Source of the DNA: Prinsepia uniflora
Taxonomy: Eukaryota > Streptophyta > Magnoliopsida > Rosales > Rosaceae
Assembly: GCA_032719365.1 (NCBI GenBank)
Contig: CM064862.1
Coordinates: 57,627,840 to 57,691,839, forward strand
Direction: 5' to 3'
Length of the DNA stretch: 64,000 nucleotides
Below the pieces are notes generated by a model. The model saw only the letters and a list, made by a program, of their open reading frames with translations, was not told where the DNA came from and did no database searches. Numbering within the stretch: the stretch's first letter is position 1; every line of letters starts with the position of its first letter. The position numbers and the translations under genes are program-made. Below, in pieces: positions 42,804-55,075 of this stretch.

Positions 42804-45800
42804 ATTGGTATCAGAGCTGGATTTATACACTCTACATGAGGTTATGGCTTCTAGTGTAGTTGGTTCGTTGACTTGTGTGTTGTGATGATGCTGTGGATGT
42901 GATGCCTCGACGCGGAATAGACCGTCATCAACCTGGACATGCGAGTGATAGTACGATAGTTAGTGGCTTAGTTAGTAGCGAGATCCCTAGCGACGGAATG
43001 CTAGTCACCTGATACGCGATGGGGTGTGATGCCTGCTGGCTTTGGGCTGGAAAGGATAGCGTGCTTAGCGCTAGATATGCTCAATAGTTGGACCTTAGGG
43101 TCGGCTGTGTGCTAGGGTGGTTAACTCGGATGGTGACTCGATGTGAGAGATACGATTGCTGGTTGGTTGGTTGATTTTTGGGGCTGGATAACGGCGGCCT
43201 GTTGAGCTGGATGACGATCGTATGGAATTGTGACCACTTGGTCAGATTGTTCGAGATTGGACTTGTGCGACGAGTAGCCGGATGCCTCGAGTTGCGGGGT
43301 TAAAGGAACCTGCTTTTAGGAGTTGAGGGATTCCATCTAGTGATGGTTACTGGTTGACGTTTGTGTGTAGATATTACGTTAAGGATGTTCCTAGCCGGGT
43401 GTGATGACTCGAGTAGTGAGGTCGTTGTGAGCTAGTGGATGCCGTGGATTTTGAGAACCCGATTGATGATGTTGATTTGAGGAACCCCGTTGGGATGATT
43501 GGTTTGGTAAATGTGAGTACCTTAGTGAGAAACCCCAGTATAGGTGCTTATTCTGGAAAACGTGAGTTGGGGTTTGTGTTTAATTAATTTTTGAGGCTTG
43601 GGGCCGACTTACGACCGGATTGGAGATGGTACTGCTGGGCGCAACCGAGGTATTGGATGGCCTGGTGGATGACTCTGGTCGAGTCTAGTGAGATGGTGGA
43701 GCTTGGTTGGCTTGACCCGACTAGTAGAGTTGTTGAGAGTATGGTGCAGTGGATCTGGTTGCCTTCTGTTGACCCTAGGTTTCCCTAGATGAGACCGTGG
43801 AGCATTGAGTTGCTTAGAGGTCTGGACTATAAGGGAGGTCAGTTTCCTCGACCCGAGCGTAGATTGAGGGTTTTGGCTCGATATGAGCGGAAATTCAGTA
43901 TTAGGGTGTTGTGACCCCTAGATCGGAGATGATGTGCCACGAGATGGGATGCTTGTGAATGGTAGGATGGGCACATCGTGAGTTGAGGTTGTGACCAGTC
44001 GGAGTGTGTTGGCATATGGTGCTATCGATGATAGTCATGGGTGATGTTGAGGCCAGTACTTGGTGATTCTTGGAAATTGGTAATTGACGACTTCGAGGAT
44101 AACGACTGAGGAGTCCGAGGTGAGTGCTCGTTGATTGTGATCCCGAGAGTTGGTGCCTCATCCTTTAGTAATACTTGGAGTTGAACCTCGGAAAGGTTAA
44201 GACGCGATAAGCAGAATGAGTGATGGTTGACATCTCGGAATCATGACATGTTGTGCTGATTCCGAGTTGGTGTTAGATGTTGAGTGATGGATACTCTGGA
44301 GTTGAATTGGGAAACTCACTTAAGGAACTTCAGGAGTTATGACCCCCTTAGTTGTGGAGACGTGTGGATGTTTTCAGGAGTAGAGAGAGTACTTGGTGAT
44401 GCCATGTTTGGCACGTGTGGCGAGTGTCATGGGATTGTGTTAAGTTGGATTAAGGTAGGATAACTTGTGATGTCATGGTTGGGGACCATTGTGAGTTTTG
44501 TGGTATGATGACGAAAGAAAGATGATAAGGCAGAATGAGAAGGAGTGACGATAACTAATCGATACAAGGTCATTGAAGAGAACCCACAATCTAGATGTGT
44601 CGCGAGACGTGTGGTAGTCTTGATCGATTTGACCCAATGCGGTGGTGTGATCATTTGTGGTCATTGAAGGCGAAGTAGTGAGACAATAAGTGGGATCCAC
44701 TTGGGAGTGAGTGGATCGGGATTGGATCGCTTCTGACTCAGGATTGCGTTGCTGTGGATCAGGAGAATCGTATGCAAGACAGAGCTTGGACATGGTAGTA
44801 GGATGACAAGATAAATGTTAGATTTGTGCAGGACGAGTGTGGTCTATCTTGTATACGTATGGGTATATGGACTTGGATCTAGTGCTGGGTTTGCCCTGTG
44901 TACGAAAACGAGAGGTGATTGGATTTTATGTTGGTCGGGAGACCCAGGAGACCGAGAGACTCGGACTGGACTTGAAATGGTCTTCTTCGGAAGACATGTA
45001 GATCAGCATAGTGGTAGGGTTGGACTGATGGACTTCAAAAGGGAAGTGTGATTGGCTTGTAGTAAGGTGGTAATCAGTGTGGATACGAGGATGTTTTGAG
45101 TGCCCAGGAGATACATTGTGAGACACTAGGGTGGAGCCGATGTGTTTGTTGAAAATCTGTGGTATGTCCTTGGAAATGCTTGAGGAATGTATTGTGACTT
45201 TTTAGTGGTCGGAACCATTCCGATGCGATTGGACATGGATCGTGATGTTCTGGTAGAAATGTTGGTGATCGGCTAAGTGCTGAGATATGTTGTTGGTTGT
45301 CTTACTGAATCGGAGTAGTTCCGATGTGATTGACTGGTTGAGATGTGGGTTGGATCAGGGTGATCCCGAGTGATCTGATTGGTTATGGCAGGATGCAGTA
45401 TTGATGTGAGTTGGATGCTCAGAGCCATGAGTGGCTAGTGGGACCCTGACGTGGAGATGTGTGATCACGGTTTAACAGGTATGTGATAGGGTCCAGTTGC
45501 AGACAGGTAGTGTGGGACGTGGATGGTGTTCCCATAGGATGGCAGTGTTGGTGGTTAGTGGAACCACCGGTGAGAGGATTGGTTGAGTTGTTCGACGTGA
45601 GCGGGTACATTGTGACTCTGAAGAGGTCAGAATGGATTGCTGACGGAAGTAGTACGGAACGTTGAACAGATATTGACGAATAGCAGTACTGAGGCTAGTA
45701 GATGTCGTCTTGAGAATTGGTTTACGAGGTGAGATTTTTGCCAGACGACGGCAGATCTTACGTTATATTGAGGGAGTTGGTACGCGGTGCGCATGACTCG

Positions 45801-46157
45801 AGGATGAATCAAGGTTGATGGGATTGGTAGCTATAGTGATTCGATTGGTATTGACTGAGTCGTGAGAGTCGGCGGGTGCGAGGTTTGAGGTACCTCGAGT
45901 CTGAGTTAGACATGGGTTGGACATGTGTTAGACTTCGGTGAGAATGAAATGATCGCCAGAAAGACCGAAAGTTGGTCGAATTGATTCGCTTCGCAGAGAT
46001 GTGGTGACAGTTTGGGAACTGTCAGGATAAGCTGGATTGGCAGGTGATGTACACCGGGAAGGAGACCCAGGTGTGAGATCAGTTGGATTCCCCCAGTTCG
46101 TTGCTGACGTACAAGATTCGAAATTACGGGGACGAAATTCTTTTAAAGGGGAAAGAT
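42804..46157 (+). other. Body of element C, non-coding
   Basis: After the PBS there is a 36-codon frame at 42902 beginning MPRRG, similar to the MPPRR start of the family A Gag, and then nothing recognisable. Several antisense open frames exist but show no domain. The sequence is rich in TGG and GAGT words and free of RT or integrase motifs. The PPT at 46145-46156 closes it. Confidence 0.65.
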
Positions 46158-46782
46158 TGTAAGGACCCGTCTCGGAGTTTGGGATTAGATTAGTGATTAA
46201 TGACGGATTAGTGAAGTTAATCGGTATTAGTTGGGTAATTTCAGACGGACGGAGCGAAATGACAGTTTTGCCCCTAGAATGGGCGAAACGTTGACTTTTA
46301 GTTCGGGCGGTCAAATGGACTTTGGCCGATGACTGTGACGTAGTTCGGGACATCAACGAGTCCGTAGACAGGTGGCACATCCGATTTTGACATTCGAGGA
46401 AGAAGTTATGAGGTTCGGAAGTTCGAGAATATTTTGGTAATTTAGTTGAAAAATGACAAATTGTTGACTTTTTATACGACAAGTATTTTTCACGTATTTC
46501 AAGGACCGTTAGGTAGGTATCGCTTCCTTGAGTACAACGACAGGCGGAACTCTGTCAACGGACTTCGGATGGCTCGGGTTTTGGGTCTAAAAGCCCTAGG
46601 GGTAAAATAGTAATTTTTGAAGCAAGGGTATCTTGGTATTTTAACTGAGTTGTTTTAAATGGTGATCAATGGGATGAGGACATCTGTCCCTGATAAGTTG
46701 GATATTTTCACCTAGGAGCAATGAGATGTGGCCACATGTCCACTCTCTAGCTGGTTTTAGCCGAGAGAGAGCTCAGTGCTGG

Positions 46783-46783
<1 letters not shown>

Positions 46784-46839
<56 letters not shown>
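46784..46839. repeat. (TG)28 microsatellite in the C 3' LTR
   Basis: Expanded relative to the paired 5' LTR near 40443-40457, so the expansion occurred after insertion. Confidence 0.95.
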
Positions 46840-46840
<1 letters not shown>

Positions 46841-48197
46841 CTGTGTGAAAATAAGAGTGAAACTGTGGTATGATCGTAGTGTGAGGGTGTGGGAAACAAA
46901 GAGGCGTAGAGATGAGGAAAAGTGAGGAAAGAAGAAGAGTTTGGCCATGAAACTAAAAACGTTCGAAACTTTGTGAACCATGTATGTTGGTGGTGGTCAG
47001 TGAATAAGGGGGAACCAGGACATCGAGAGGAACGTGGTGGTGGCCGCGTTGGGGCTTGCGACAACCAGGTAAGGAGAAAACCCAAAATGTCCTGTTTTGG
47101 TTCAATAATGGAAGAACATAGGTTGAGGGTTGTTGACTGATTTGGTTCATTGGATGACGTTCTGGAGGTTGTGAAGGACTCATTGGACTTGAAACCGAGG
47201 CCTGAAGCAATCTGTGGTGGCCGGAGACAGAGGTCAAAGTACGGTCGGTTGTTCTGAATGTCGGGAAGGTAGTTTCTTGTGTTTAGTTTTACGTTTTGAA
47301 CCTGTGGATAGATACGAAATGAAGGGACAAAGTTAAGGGTAGGAATAAGGTTGAAATCAGACTGGAAATGGAGGAAAACCGACCTCACCGGTCGGTTGGA
47401 CCAGGCCGATCTGGACCGATCTAAACCAGTCTGTCGTGAGTTTAACGATGATGAACAGTGTGGCATGTGAGGCCCACGCACAGCGCCTTTGGGCGGCGCA
47501 TGGGGGCGCGTTGCACTATTCATGGGGAGTTGTTCAACACGATTTTTTATCGTATCGATGTAACGAACATTTTGGGACTGGTTTCGAGTCGATCGGAAAT
47601 CGTTTTGATACAATTCGGAATGTCGGAAGGTTTAGGAACAAGTTTAAAAATAGTTAAAAATTCAAGAAAATTATGGAGCTTTATTAGAATCATTATGAAG
47701 TAGTTATTGACCCTGGAATGTGATTTGGACAGGTTCGGGAAGTTCTGTGGTAGTGGATTAGCTGGAAAAGCATAATTACACGTGTATCGGGGCAACCGCG
47801 GGAATGGTCTGTGAGTGAACTTTGTTTTCTAACTTATGATGCATGCATAAATGTTTTTATCTATTTTCTATACGCGATTCTATGATTATGATTATGATAT
47901 CTGTGGTTTACAGTTTTGCACGTATTTCGAGATATTTACATAATTGGACATTTTACGAGAGATGGATTGATGATGTGATTTGATAATGGTTTCGATACTA
48001 TGATTTTGGGATTTGAATTATGATTTGATTTCAAGGATTTATCAATGGATTTCGGACAGTTCTTTAGGGCATAAGGCCCCGTTTCTAATGATTTTAGATT
48101 TCGATTTTCATGTGATTTCGGGATTTGAATCGAGATTTCCAATGATGATTTCGTATTTGGTTTTGGACTCGAGTTTCTCTTATTTTCACTTGGTTTT

Positions 48198-48612
48198 GGG
48201 TTTAAAGACCTGTTGCTATTGGTTTTGGGTTTAAAGACCCATTCCTATTGGTTTTGGGTTTAATTACCCGTTGCTATTGGTTTTGGGTTTAAAGATCCGT
48301 TGCTATTGGTTTTGGGTTTAAAGACTCGTTGCTAATTGTTTTGGGTTTAAAGACCCGGTTGTTATTGCTGGATCTGGTTTTGGGTTTAAAGACCCGGTTG
48401 ATTGATGACAGGGGAGGGCCCTTTGTTGATAATATCCCTGAGGCCTGTTGATTGTGTTTTGAGTTTAAAGACTCGCTGGTATCCTGAGAAGGCCTGATAT
48501 GTTGTTTTGAGTTTAAAGACTCGTTGGAACGTCTGATATGTGGTTTTGAGTTTAAAGACTCGTTAATATCCCAGGGAGGCCTGATGCACATATGTTTTGA
48601 GTTTAAAGAGTC
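48198..48612 (+). repeat. TTAAAG hairpin array in the C 3' LTR
   Basis: About 11 units of GGGT/ACCC and GAGT/ACTC around TTAAAG, with some degraded (for example TTTAATTACCC). Confidence 0.8.
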
Positions 48613-49236
48613 GGTGCTTGAGATCCAGCAGATTGATTGACTTGATTTTCTATTGATTTTCTTGTGGTTTTCAGATGTTTTGGGAAGTAGCCCGGATGTT
48701 TTGGATATGTGGATTTTTGTGGCTGAGTTCTCGTACTTTGATGTTGGGTTATGGTTTTGGGTTGAAGCCCTGGATTGAGAAACGGACTTGAGTAAAGAAA
48801 TGATTTCTGGTTATTCGTAAACCGTTCTATTATCTTGAAAATGAAGTGGTTTTATTTCTGACTATGGGTTTGAAATGGTTTTCGAATGCGTGCATTAGTT
48901 TTACGAGAAGGGTATAATTGTCTGTTCTTATAAAATGTTTTATGAACTATTATTTATTTTTGTCCACTCAAAATATTTTATGTTTTTGATACCCTACAGG
49001 TTGATGCGGTGCGGGCTGTTGAGAGAGAGACGTAGACATCACACAAGCGATCCACAGTGTTGTTGCAAACTCTGGTTAACCGAGGTTGATTTTCGGATGT
49101 CGTTGACCTGGGATCCCTTGTCTTGCATGCTTGTTCCACGGGGGTTGAACGAGTGTTTAGCCTTCGTGTTGCATGCATGTTAGACAGGAGCATGACTTAT
49201 CCCTTAATCGTAGGGGATTGGGGGTGGGTCGTGTCA

Positions 49237-49241
49237 GTAGG
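49237..49241. repeat. Target-site duplication GTAGG, right of element C
   Basis: Partner of GTAGC at 39754-39758. The LTR B text GAGACCGAGACATCA resumes after it. Confidence 0.75.
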
Positions 49242-49391
49242 AGAGACCGAGACATCATATGCCTCCACAGATCCTGGCGCACTTTGGGTCCCCCGAGAGA
49301 GTTTTGGTATATCCCTAGTCTAGCACGTGCTGTCTGACGGGAGCATGGCATATCCCGCATTAATCTCAGGGGATAGGAATGGGTCGTGTTA

Positions 49392-52300
49392 GCTTGGAAT
49401 TAGAGCACTGGGTTCCTCTTGGAACGTTACACATGTGCATGATGTGATATCTCTATGAGGAAACAAGTCGTCATCAACCTGATAGTTAGGGTAGGATTAG
49501 GAGAATTTAGTGGAAACGAACCTTGGTTTGGTTGCGTTTGGCATAAGATGTCGTGGTTGAACATTCGCCACACCAGTAGGACAGAGTTTCTTACGTGCCC
49601 AGCAGCTGGGAGTCGCAGTGTGTTGGTGGATTAGGACTTGTGGAGAAGACTTCTAGAGTCGAGATCCTTGGACGGTCAGGTTGGGTGTGCTCCCTAGCAG
49701 CCAATGACGTGGGTGACCCTAGTTGCAACTGGTTGGACAAAATACCAAGAGAGTGGTACTTATGGATCAGACAGGGTTCGGTTAATATAGAGTTGTTGGT
49801 GCAATCGGTGGGTTGCCTGTTTGAGTACAGAGTCGAGATAGTAGAGTGTTCCCTTGGTTTAATCTGCACAAGGTTGTCGAGGGTTGTGGTTGAGACTATG
49901 GAGAGTTGGACGACGTTCGAGGAACGTTTCTTATGCGATTTTTCCCACTGTTGTGAGTTTTGAGGGAGGCAGAGTTCCTCCGATGTGAGCAAAGATTGGT
50001 TATTAGCTCATACCGAGCTAATTAGCAGAGGTTTACTATTTAGCCGTAGTGTACAAATGGATGAGCTCATCGTCTAGTCGAGCTTTGGGCAGTGTGAAGG
50101 AGCTTGGTCGGTGGGAATTGTGTCAAGATGTCATACTACCTCAATGGAGATAAGTAAGGTGAGTTGGATGAAACCTCAATGGTGACCGAGTGGCTGGGAT
50201 AACACAGAGGTATCATGAGGATTTGTGGACTTAGAGAGCCGAAACGAGAGTTACCGTTAGCTCCAAGACTTAAGATGCAGTTGGACGAGGACAGTAATCG
50301 TTGAGCAGGACAGTGAGGATCCCGAATGACTCGGTGAATTGGAGTTTTCTTGGTTTAGTGGAAGTACGGGATACTTGGTTTGGCGATAGGTTCCTTAGTG
50401 GTTGTGAGACATGTGTTGTGTGCATGAGTATCGGGAGCAGGAGTTGATTCCATAAGAGTTGGGATGTGAGAATCAGGTGGTTCTATCACTACCAATTGGA
50501 TGTGCATAAATGGTATAATGGAAAATGGGCGTGTTGTGATGTCTCGAGTTCCATTGGAAGGAGCGAAGCTTCGGGAGTTGATTCTAACGAGACTGCTAAT
50601 AAATATACTTACTTCTCATGAAAGTTCCTAGTGGACTTCTCATCACTCAAAGAGGTATAAGTTTGTAAAGGGTAAATTAAATTGAGGAGTGAATTGGTCG
50701 TGGAAGGATCACTACAGTAGTTATCGACATATATTATTGGTTGGTGAATGAGACTTTTCATTTCCTACTTCCGTGGTTTCAATTTCTCTTGGTGCCTAGA
50801 TGTCAAGACAGGTAGTGGATCAAATTTGAATGAGTTGAGAAGCAGATGTTGTTGCTGTTACCTGACGTTGGTGAGTGTGATTGGATTGGTATTTACACTC
50901 ATGTATGATGAATTTTGATGTCATCATCTTTGATTATCCGGAAGTAGGACATGATCATAGGCTAAGTGAAGGAAAGCAGCAATCCAGAGAGTAAGTGGTG
51001 ACAAGCTCTATGGCTTGGATTGCAACAATCGAGGCGATCGAATCTTTGTGATAAAGTGGGATGGATGATTTAGTTGGTTGTGGATCGAGAGAGTTTGGGA
51101 TTGGCAGTGACCATTCAGGAGGATAGACTTGGACTCACTCAGACAAGATGAGTGTATTGACTATTGGGTATTGGTTATTTCGTGGTAAATGAGATGATAC
51201 TTTGAGTATCATTCAGGAAAATATGAATAGCCGATGCCTCAAGTCGGTTGCTGGCAGGTTCGTTATCGCAACTATTGGAGTGTACGATCTGTCTAGAACA
51301 CGATCAGACAGACTGACTCCAGAATTGAAACGTGTTTGGCTGGTAATCATGTAGTGGACGGACTAGATCCAATGTTGCCGGGGTATGTGGACTACTCACA
51401 TTGGATAGTAGTTGTGGATGTATTAGTAATCAAATTGGTTTCGATATTGTTGGTTCGTTGAGAACAAGGACTGGACATCGAATACGGTGCTTGAGAGCAG
51501 AGTGATCTTGAGAGGGTTTAGAGATTGTATGAGTTGGAGCTCGGAGTCGTGGTTGGCCAGCGGAACCCTAGTGTTTACGATGTGTTATCTCTACTATGGT
51601 AATTATTTGATGGGGTCCAGATACACTTAGGTGAGTGAGATGTCAGTTTGGTATCAGGTGACAGTTTAGAACTCCTCTCAAGTTAGAATCACAACGTTGG
51701 ACGCTGAGTGAAAGGAGGTTTGGTACGAGGTACCCTGGTAGGACTCTGGTGGGAGTCGAGGTTTTATTAGTGACTCGAGTAGTGACAGTGGAGCCGCGAG
51801 TACCGGTAGGTCACGATGGTGCGTCGTGAGTATGTTTGATGTCGGGAGGAAGTCTAGTAAGGCTGAGGATCAGAGATTTGAGACCTCTCAGTGAGAGCAG
51901 AGTGTCAACTTAGTTTGACCTCTAAGAAGAATCGTCAGGCTCAAAAGCTGAAGGATGCTAGCTTAGTATGTCATCTTGGTTTAGCAAAATTGGGTAGGAC
52001 AATAAGTTGACCTGCTAGATTGGTATCAGTTGACTGGTGAGTTGGACATATGTCGATGTCTCGAGTGAGACTTGCAAACTGACATTTGGATTTTCAAGAG
52101 TTGGGAAATCAATGCTTGATTTTTGAGACTTGGAGCTTTGGTAGTTCCAGTGACAGTCGGTCACATGGTGGTTGGGTATGGCAGCAAAGGACTGAGCTGA
52201 GTATCAGCATTGACCATTGGATTGTGGTTAATGTCGAGTGACATTTGAGTAAAGACTAGTATCGTGGTTAGTTGTTCGATGTGTACTTTTACACGAGAGC

Positions 52301-52393
52301 ACCTTGAATTGAGGTAGGATTGGATGTCCACAGCTAGGAAGTAGATTTGGGGTCAGTTTAAATTTTGAGGATGAAATTCTTTAAGTGGGAGAT
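49392..52393 (+). other. Body of element B, non-coding
   Basis: Starts with a degenerate PBS (TTGGAATTAGAGC, 49394-49406) and a GTCATCAACCTGATAG word shared with C and H. No gag, protease, RT or integrase is recognisable in any frame. It ends with GAGGATGAAATTCTTTAAGTGGGAGA, whose purine tract is at 52383-52392. Confidence 0.65.
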
Positions 52394-53354
52394 TGTAACA
52401 ACCCGCCCCGAGTTTACGAGATTAATTAAGGACTAATTCAGAATTATTGGGACTAATCGGGAATTAGTCAAGAATATTTTGGACGATCGGTAAAAAATGA
52501 TGATTTAACCCCTGAAATGGGGGAAATGTCGACTTTTGACCTGGGAGGTCAAATGCATAAGGATCGATGACCGTTATGTAGATCGGGATATTACGAGTCC
52601 ATACACAGGCGGCACATCGAAATCGAACGATCGACGAAAAATTTACGCTTCATAGAAGGAAATCAATACTATTCATGTTTTACGAGAAAATTTTACAAAT
52701 GGCCTTTTTGGATTGGCCGGAAATCTTGGGGGGGGGGGGGGGGAACCAATTGATGAGTGAAACCTGTACCTCATATGATTAGCCCAAACCCAATCATTTA
52801 GGATATTATTTCATTCATCTTCTTTGTTCTCCATAACCCGAAACGCACACAAAACCCATCCAAAAACACACACACAATCACCAAACCTCAACCTTTGCTT
52901 CTCGATTGAGAATGGAGGTGAGAGAGTGAGAGGAGGTGATCAGAATGGTGGCAACGGCGTGGACAGTCGTGGACGGTGGCCAGAAAACCAAGGAGGTATG
53001 TTTTTAAGGTTCAAACTTTGAATTCGAGTTTAGGGGGTTTATTGGACATTTCTAATGACCTAAACGTGTTCCTTGAGTCTTTCCGATCTCATAGGGACCA
53101 AGAACCAGGATTGGGGAGGTTGGAATCGACGGGAAAGGTAGATGGAAGTTTGGTTGTCATTGTTCAAGCTTGAGAGGTAAAATCTAAACCTTTTCTTGGG
53201 TTTCTGGGTTCATAGAGATGCTCTAGGGATCAAAACGATAACATAGGAAGAAAAATGGCAGGATTTGGTGGCCAGACGACGGAGTTTAAGCCAGGTCAGG
53301 TCGCGGGTCCGGTTGACCCGACATAGTAAAACTAGTTGACCCGTCGCAAGGTAG

Positions 53355-53478
53355 TTGACATGTTAGACCACGTGGACCAATCGGGGTTGTCAGGACAGTC
53401 AACATTGACATGTTAGACCACGTGGACCAATCGGGTAATGCCACGTGGTAGGCTCTCAGAGGTGTCAGTGGACACGTG
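53355..53478. promoter_or_regulatory. G-box/CCAAT cluster with 50-bp tandem duplication, B 3' LTR
   Basis: CACGTG occurs at 53369, 53419, 53442 and 53473, three times directly followed by GACCAATC. A segment of about 31 bp around the first (53355-53385) is repeated exactly 50 bp later (53405-53435). The 5' LTR has the related but not identical cluster at 34782-34999. Confidence 0.5.
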
Positions 53479-53948
53479 GACCAATCAGATGCTGACCCGT
53501 GGTTCATTCAGACCTGACATGTGTCAAACCTGTCAGGCTGACTTCACCATGACGTCAGCCGTTGACTTTAACTGTTGACCTTGACGTCAATGTTGACTTT
53601 TGCTGGCGTCAACGTTGACTTTAACCTTTTACCCGAGCTTGGGGATGCTTGGGTACAAATTTTGAGTTGGGATCCATCTATTTCGAAAGGTTTTGACGAT
53701 CTGAGTCAATTGTGGTGGTTTCAGGACGATCGGAGATCATTAGGTTGATCAAATTGAGGTTTTTAGCTTAGGGAAACGTGTTCAGGGCACGTTAACTTTT
53801 TTGGGAGTTTTGAGCGTTTTTTATTAGGACTTTTCTAGGTTGGTAGTGACCTTTAAGTATGTTTTGGACAGGACCAGACGACCCGGAAAGTTAGTATAGC
53901 CCCGAGTGGCTTACGACACAGCTCGCAGGCGTGCAACACGGACAGTCT

Positions 53949-54894
53949 ATGAGCGGACATTTGGGCTTATGGGTTATGTATTGGATTACGATGGTTTGGC
54001 ATTCTTGTGGTAATTTGGTATTGCACATGTTTCAAGATTTTTGTTTTATGTGGTACCTTGGGCTTATGCCAGGTTTATACGTGCTAGTGTTTTCAAATGA
54101 TTTGAATAACGAAATGATTTCGGAATTGGAAATATTATCCCGGGCTTGAGGCCCAGTTGGTTTATGATATCGAGATTGAGTCCCAGTTCTAGTTTTTGAA
54201 ATGAGATTTCGGGTTTGAAACCTTATTGAGATGATTTGGGCTAAGTCCCTATGATATTTGGATTTGGATCGGATTCGGGGAATCCTGATTTTGTGGAAAC
54301 TATACCTCGGGCTGAGACCCTGTTGAAATTATTATAAAAGGTTTTACGATGGTCTTCCACTGGTTTGATTTCGGTTTTTAAAGATACCATCTTTACGAGT
54401 GGTTGTCTCCTCCAGACGTCCCGTAGTATCCTGGAGTAGTCACGCGGCATTACCTGAGAGGGGCCACTCTACGGAGAGGCTCAGGATCAGGATTATTAGA
54501 GATCGATATACCCCGAGCAGTGATCTGGGGAAGGCGTACCATTATGGTACTACCCCGGACACTGGTGGACCTAGGGGAACCCTTGGACATGAGACCCCGA
54601 GTAGCACGCGTAGCTTTAGAACTTTAACAATATTGATTCGACATCTGGGATGCGAAGGATTGGTTAAACTGTATTTTACTGATTTGGGCAGAGACCCCAT
54701 GTGTTTTGGTTTTGGGCTAAGACCCTACCCTATTTCACTGTGTATTGATTTGATTTAAAGAAATGGTTGTGGTAACTGGTTTTATATACATGCATGTTTT
54801 TAATGAAGGGTATAAATGTCTTTTCGGAAATGTTTTTTATAAAACTGTTTATTTTCGTCCGTTCATAGCCTTTGATATTTTTAATACTCTTCAG
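53949..54894 (+). other. Intron-like bracketed module in the B 3' LTR
   Basis: Bounded by ATGAGCGGAC (53949) and a Y-tract ending CTCTTCAG/G (54894), with GTCCGTTCAT at 54857-54866. The two words pair at nine of ten positions (the tenth is G-T). Relative to family A, a T-A pair has become C-G. The donor GT is lost here. Confidence 0.4.
54142..54725 (+). repeat. Short GGG-N6/7-CCC motif array in the B 3' LTR
   Basis: Recurrent words such as GGGCTTGAGGCCC (54142), GGGCTAAGTCCC (54238), GGGCTGAGACCC (54309), GGGCAGAGACCC (54686) and GGGCTAAGACCC (54714). They occupy the place of the TTAAAG array of A and C. The stems are only 3-5 bp. Confidence 0.5.
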
Positions 54895-55070
54895 GTTGAT
54901 CGCGGATGCGGGCTATAGCAGAGACTAAGACATCACATGCCTCCACATATCCTGGCTCACTCTAGCTGCCCCGAGAGGTTTTTGGTGTATCTTTTGTCTA
55001 GCATGAGGTATCAGATGGGAGCATGGCACATCCCGCGTTAATTTCGAGGGTATTGGGATGGCTCATACCA

Positions 55071-55075
55071 ATTCA
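55071..55075. repeat. Target-site duplication ATTCA, right of element B
   Basis: Perfect partner of 33771-33775. The RT reading of element F continues through it. Confidence 0.9.

Larger units (their letters stand above)
39759..49236 (+). mobile_element. Element C: non-coding LTR retrotransposon inside LTR B
   Basis: The 5' LTR 39759-42803 (3045 bp) and 3' LTR 46158-49236 (3079 bp) flank a 3354-bp body without recognisable gag or pol. PBS TGGTATCAGAGC at 42806-42817 and PPT AAAGGGGAAAGA at 46145-46156 are typical. Its LTR contains the full module seen in family A: a donor-like CAG/GTAAGG, a GGACAG acceptor-like site (3' copy), a CpG-rich block, TTAAAG hairpins and GTCCACTCAC. Confidence 0.9.
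46158..49236 (+). repeat. 3' LTR of element C
   Basis: Starts TGTAAGGACCC and ends GGGTCGTGTCA. It carries a TG repeat of about 28 units (46784-46839) where the 5' LTR has about 7. Bracket words are GTGAGTGAAC (47811-47820) and GTCCACTCA (48962-48970). Confidence 0.88.
33776..49391 (+). repeat. 5' LTR of element B (in three pieces)
   Basis: Pieces at 33776-35226, 38550-39758 and 49242-49391, read around solo LTR D and element C. They follow the order of the 3' LTR at 52394-55070. A G25 tract (34110-34134) sits where the 3' LTR has G16. Confidence 0.85.
33776..55070 (+). mobile_element. Element B: large non-coding LTR retrotransposon with nested insertions
   Basis: The 5' LTR (33776-49391, about 2.8 kb after removal of D and C), a body of about 3.0 kb (49392-52393) and the 3' LTR (52394-55070, 2677 bp) are bounded by ATTCA/ATTCA. 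The LTRs start TGTAACAACYYG. The body encodes no recognisable protein. A PBS-like TTGGAATTAGAGC and a PPT AAGTGGGAGA place it with Ty3/gypsy elements primed by tRNA-Met. It resembles LARD-type non-autonomous elements. Confidence 0.85.
52394..55070 (+). repeat. 3' LTR of element B
   Basis: Starts TGTAACAACCCGCCCC and ends GCTCATACCA before ATTCA. It has a G16 tract (52728-52743), a G-box/CCAAT cluster, an acceptor-like GGACAG near 53873, bracket words at 53949-53958 and 54857-54866, and short GGG...CCC hairpins. Confidence 0.88.

Noticed and set aside
43000..46100. Decayed gag-pol in the body of element C
   Set aside because: Single short resemblances (such as an FPRPERR...YERKF stretch near 43850) do not extend into a domain, and no RT or integrase motif was seen in any frame.
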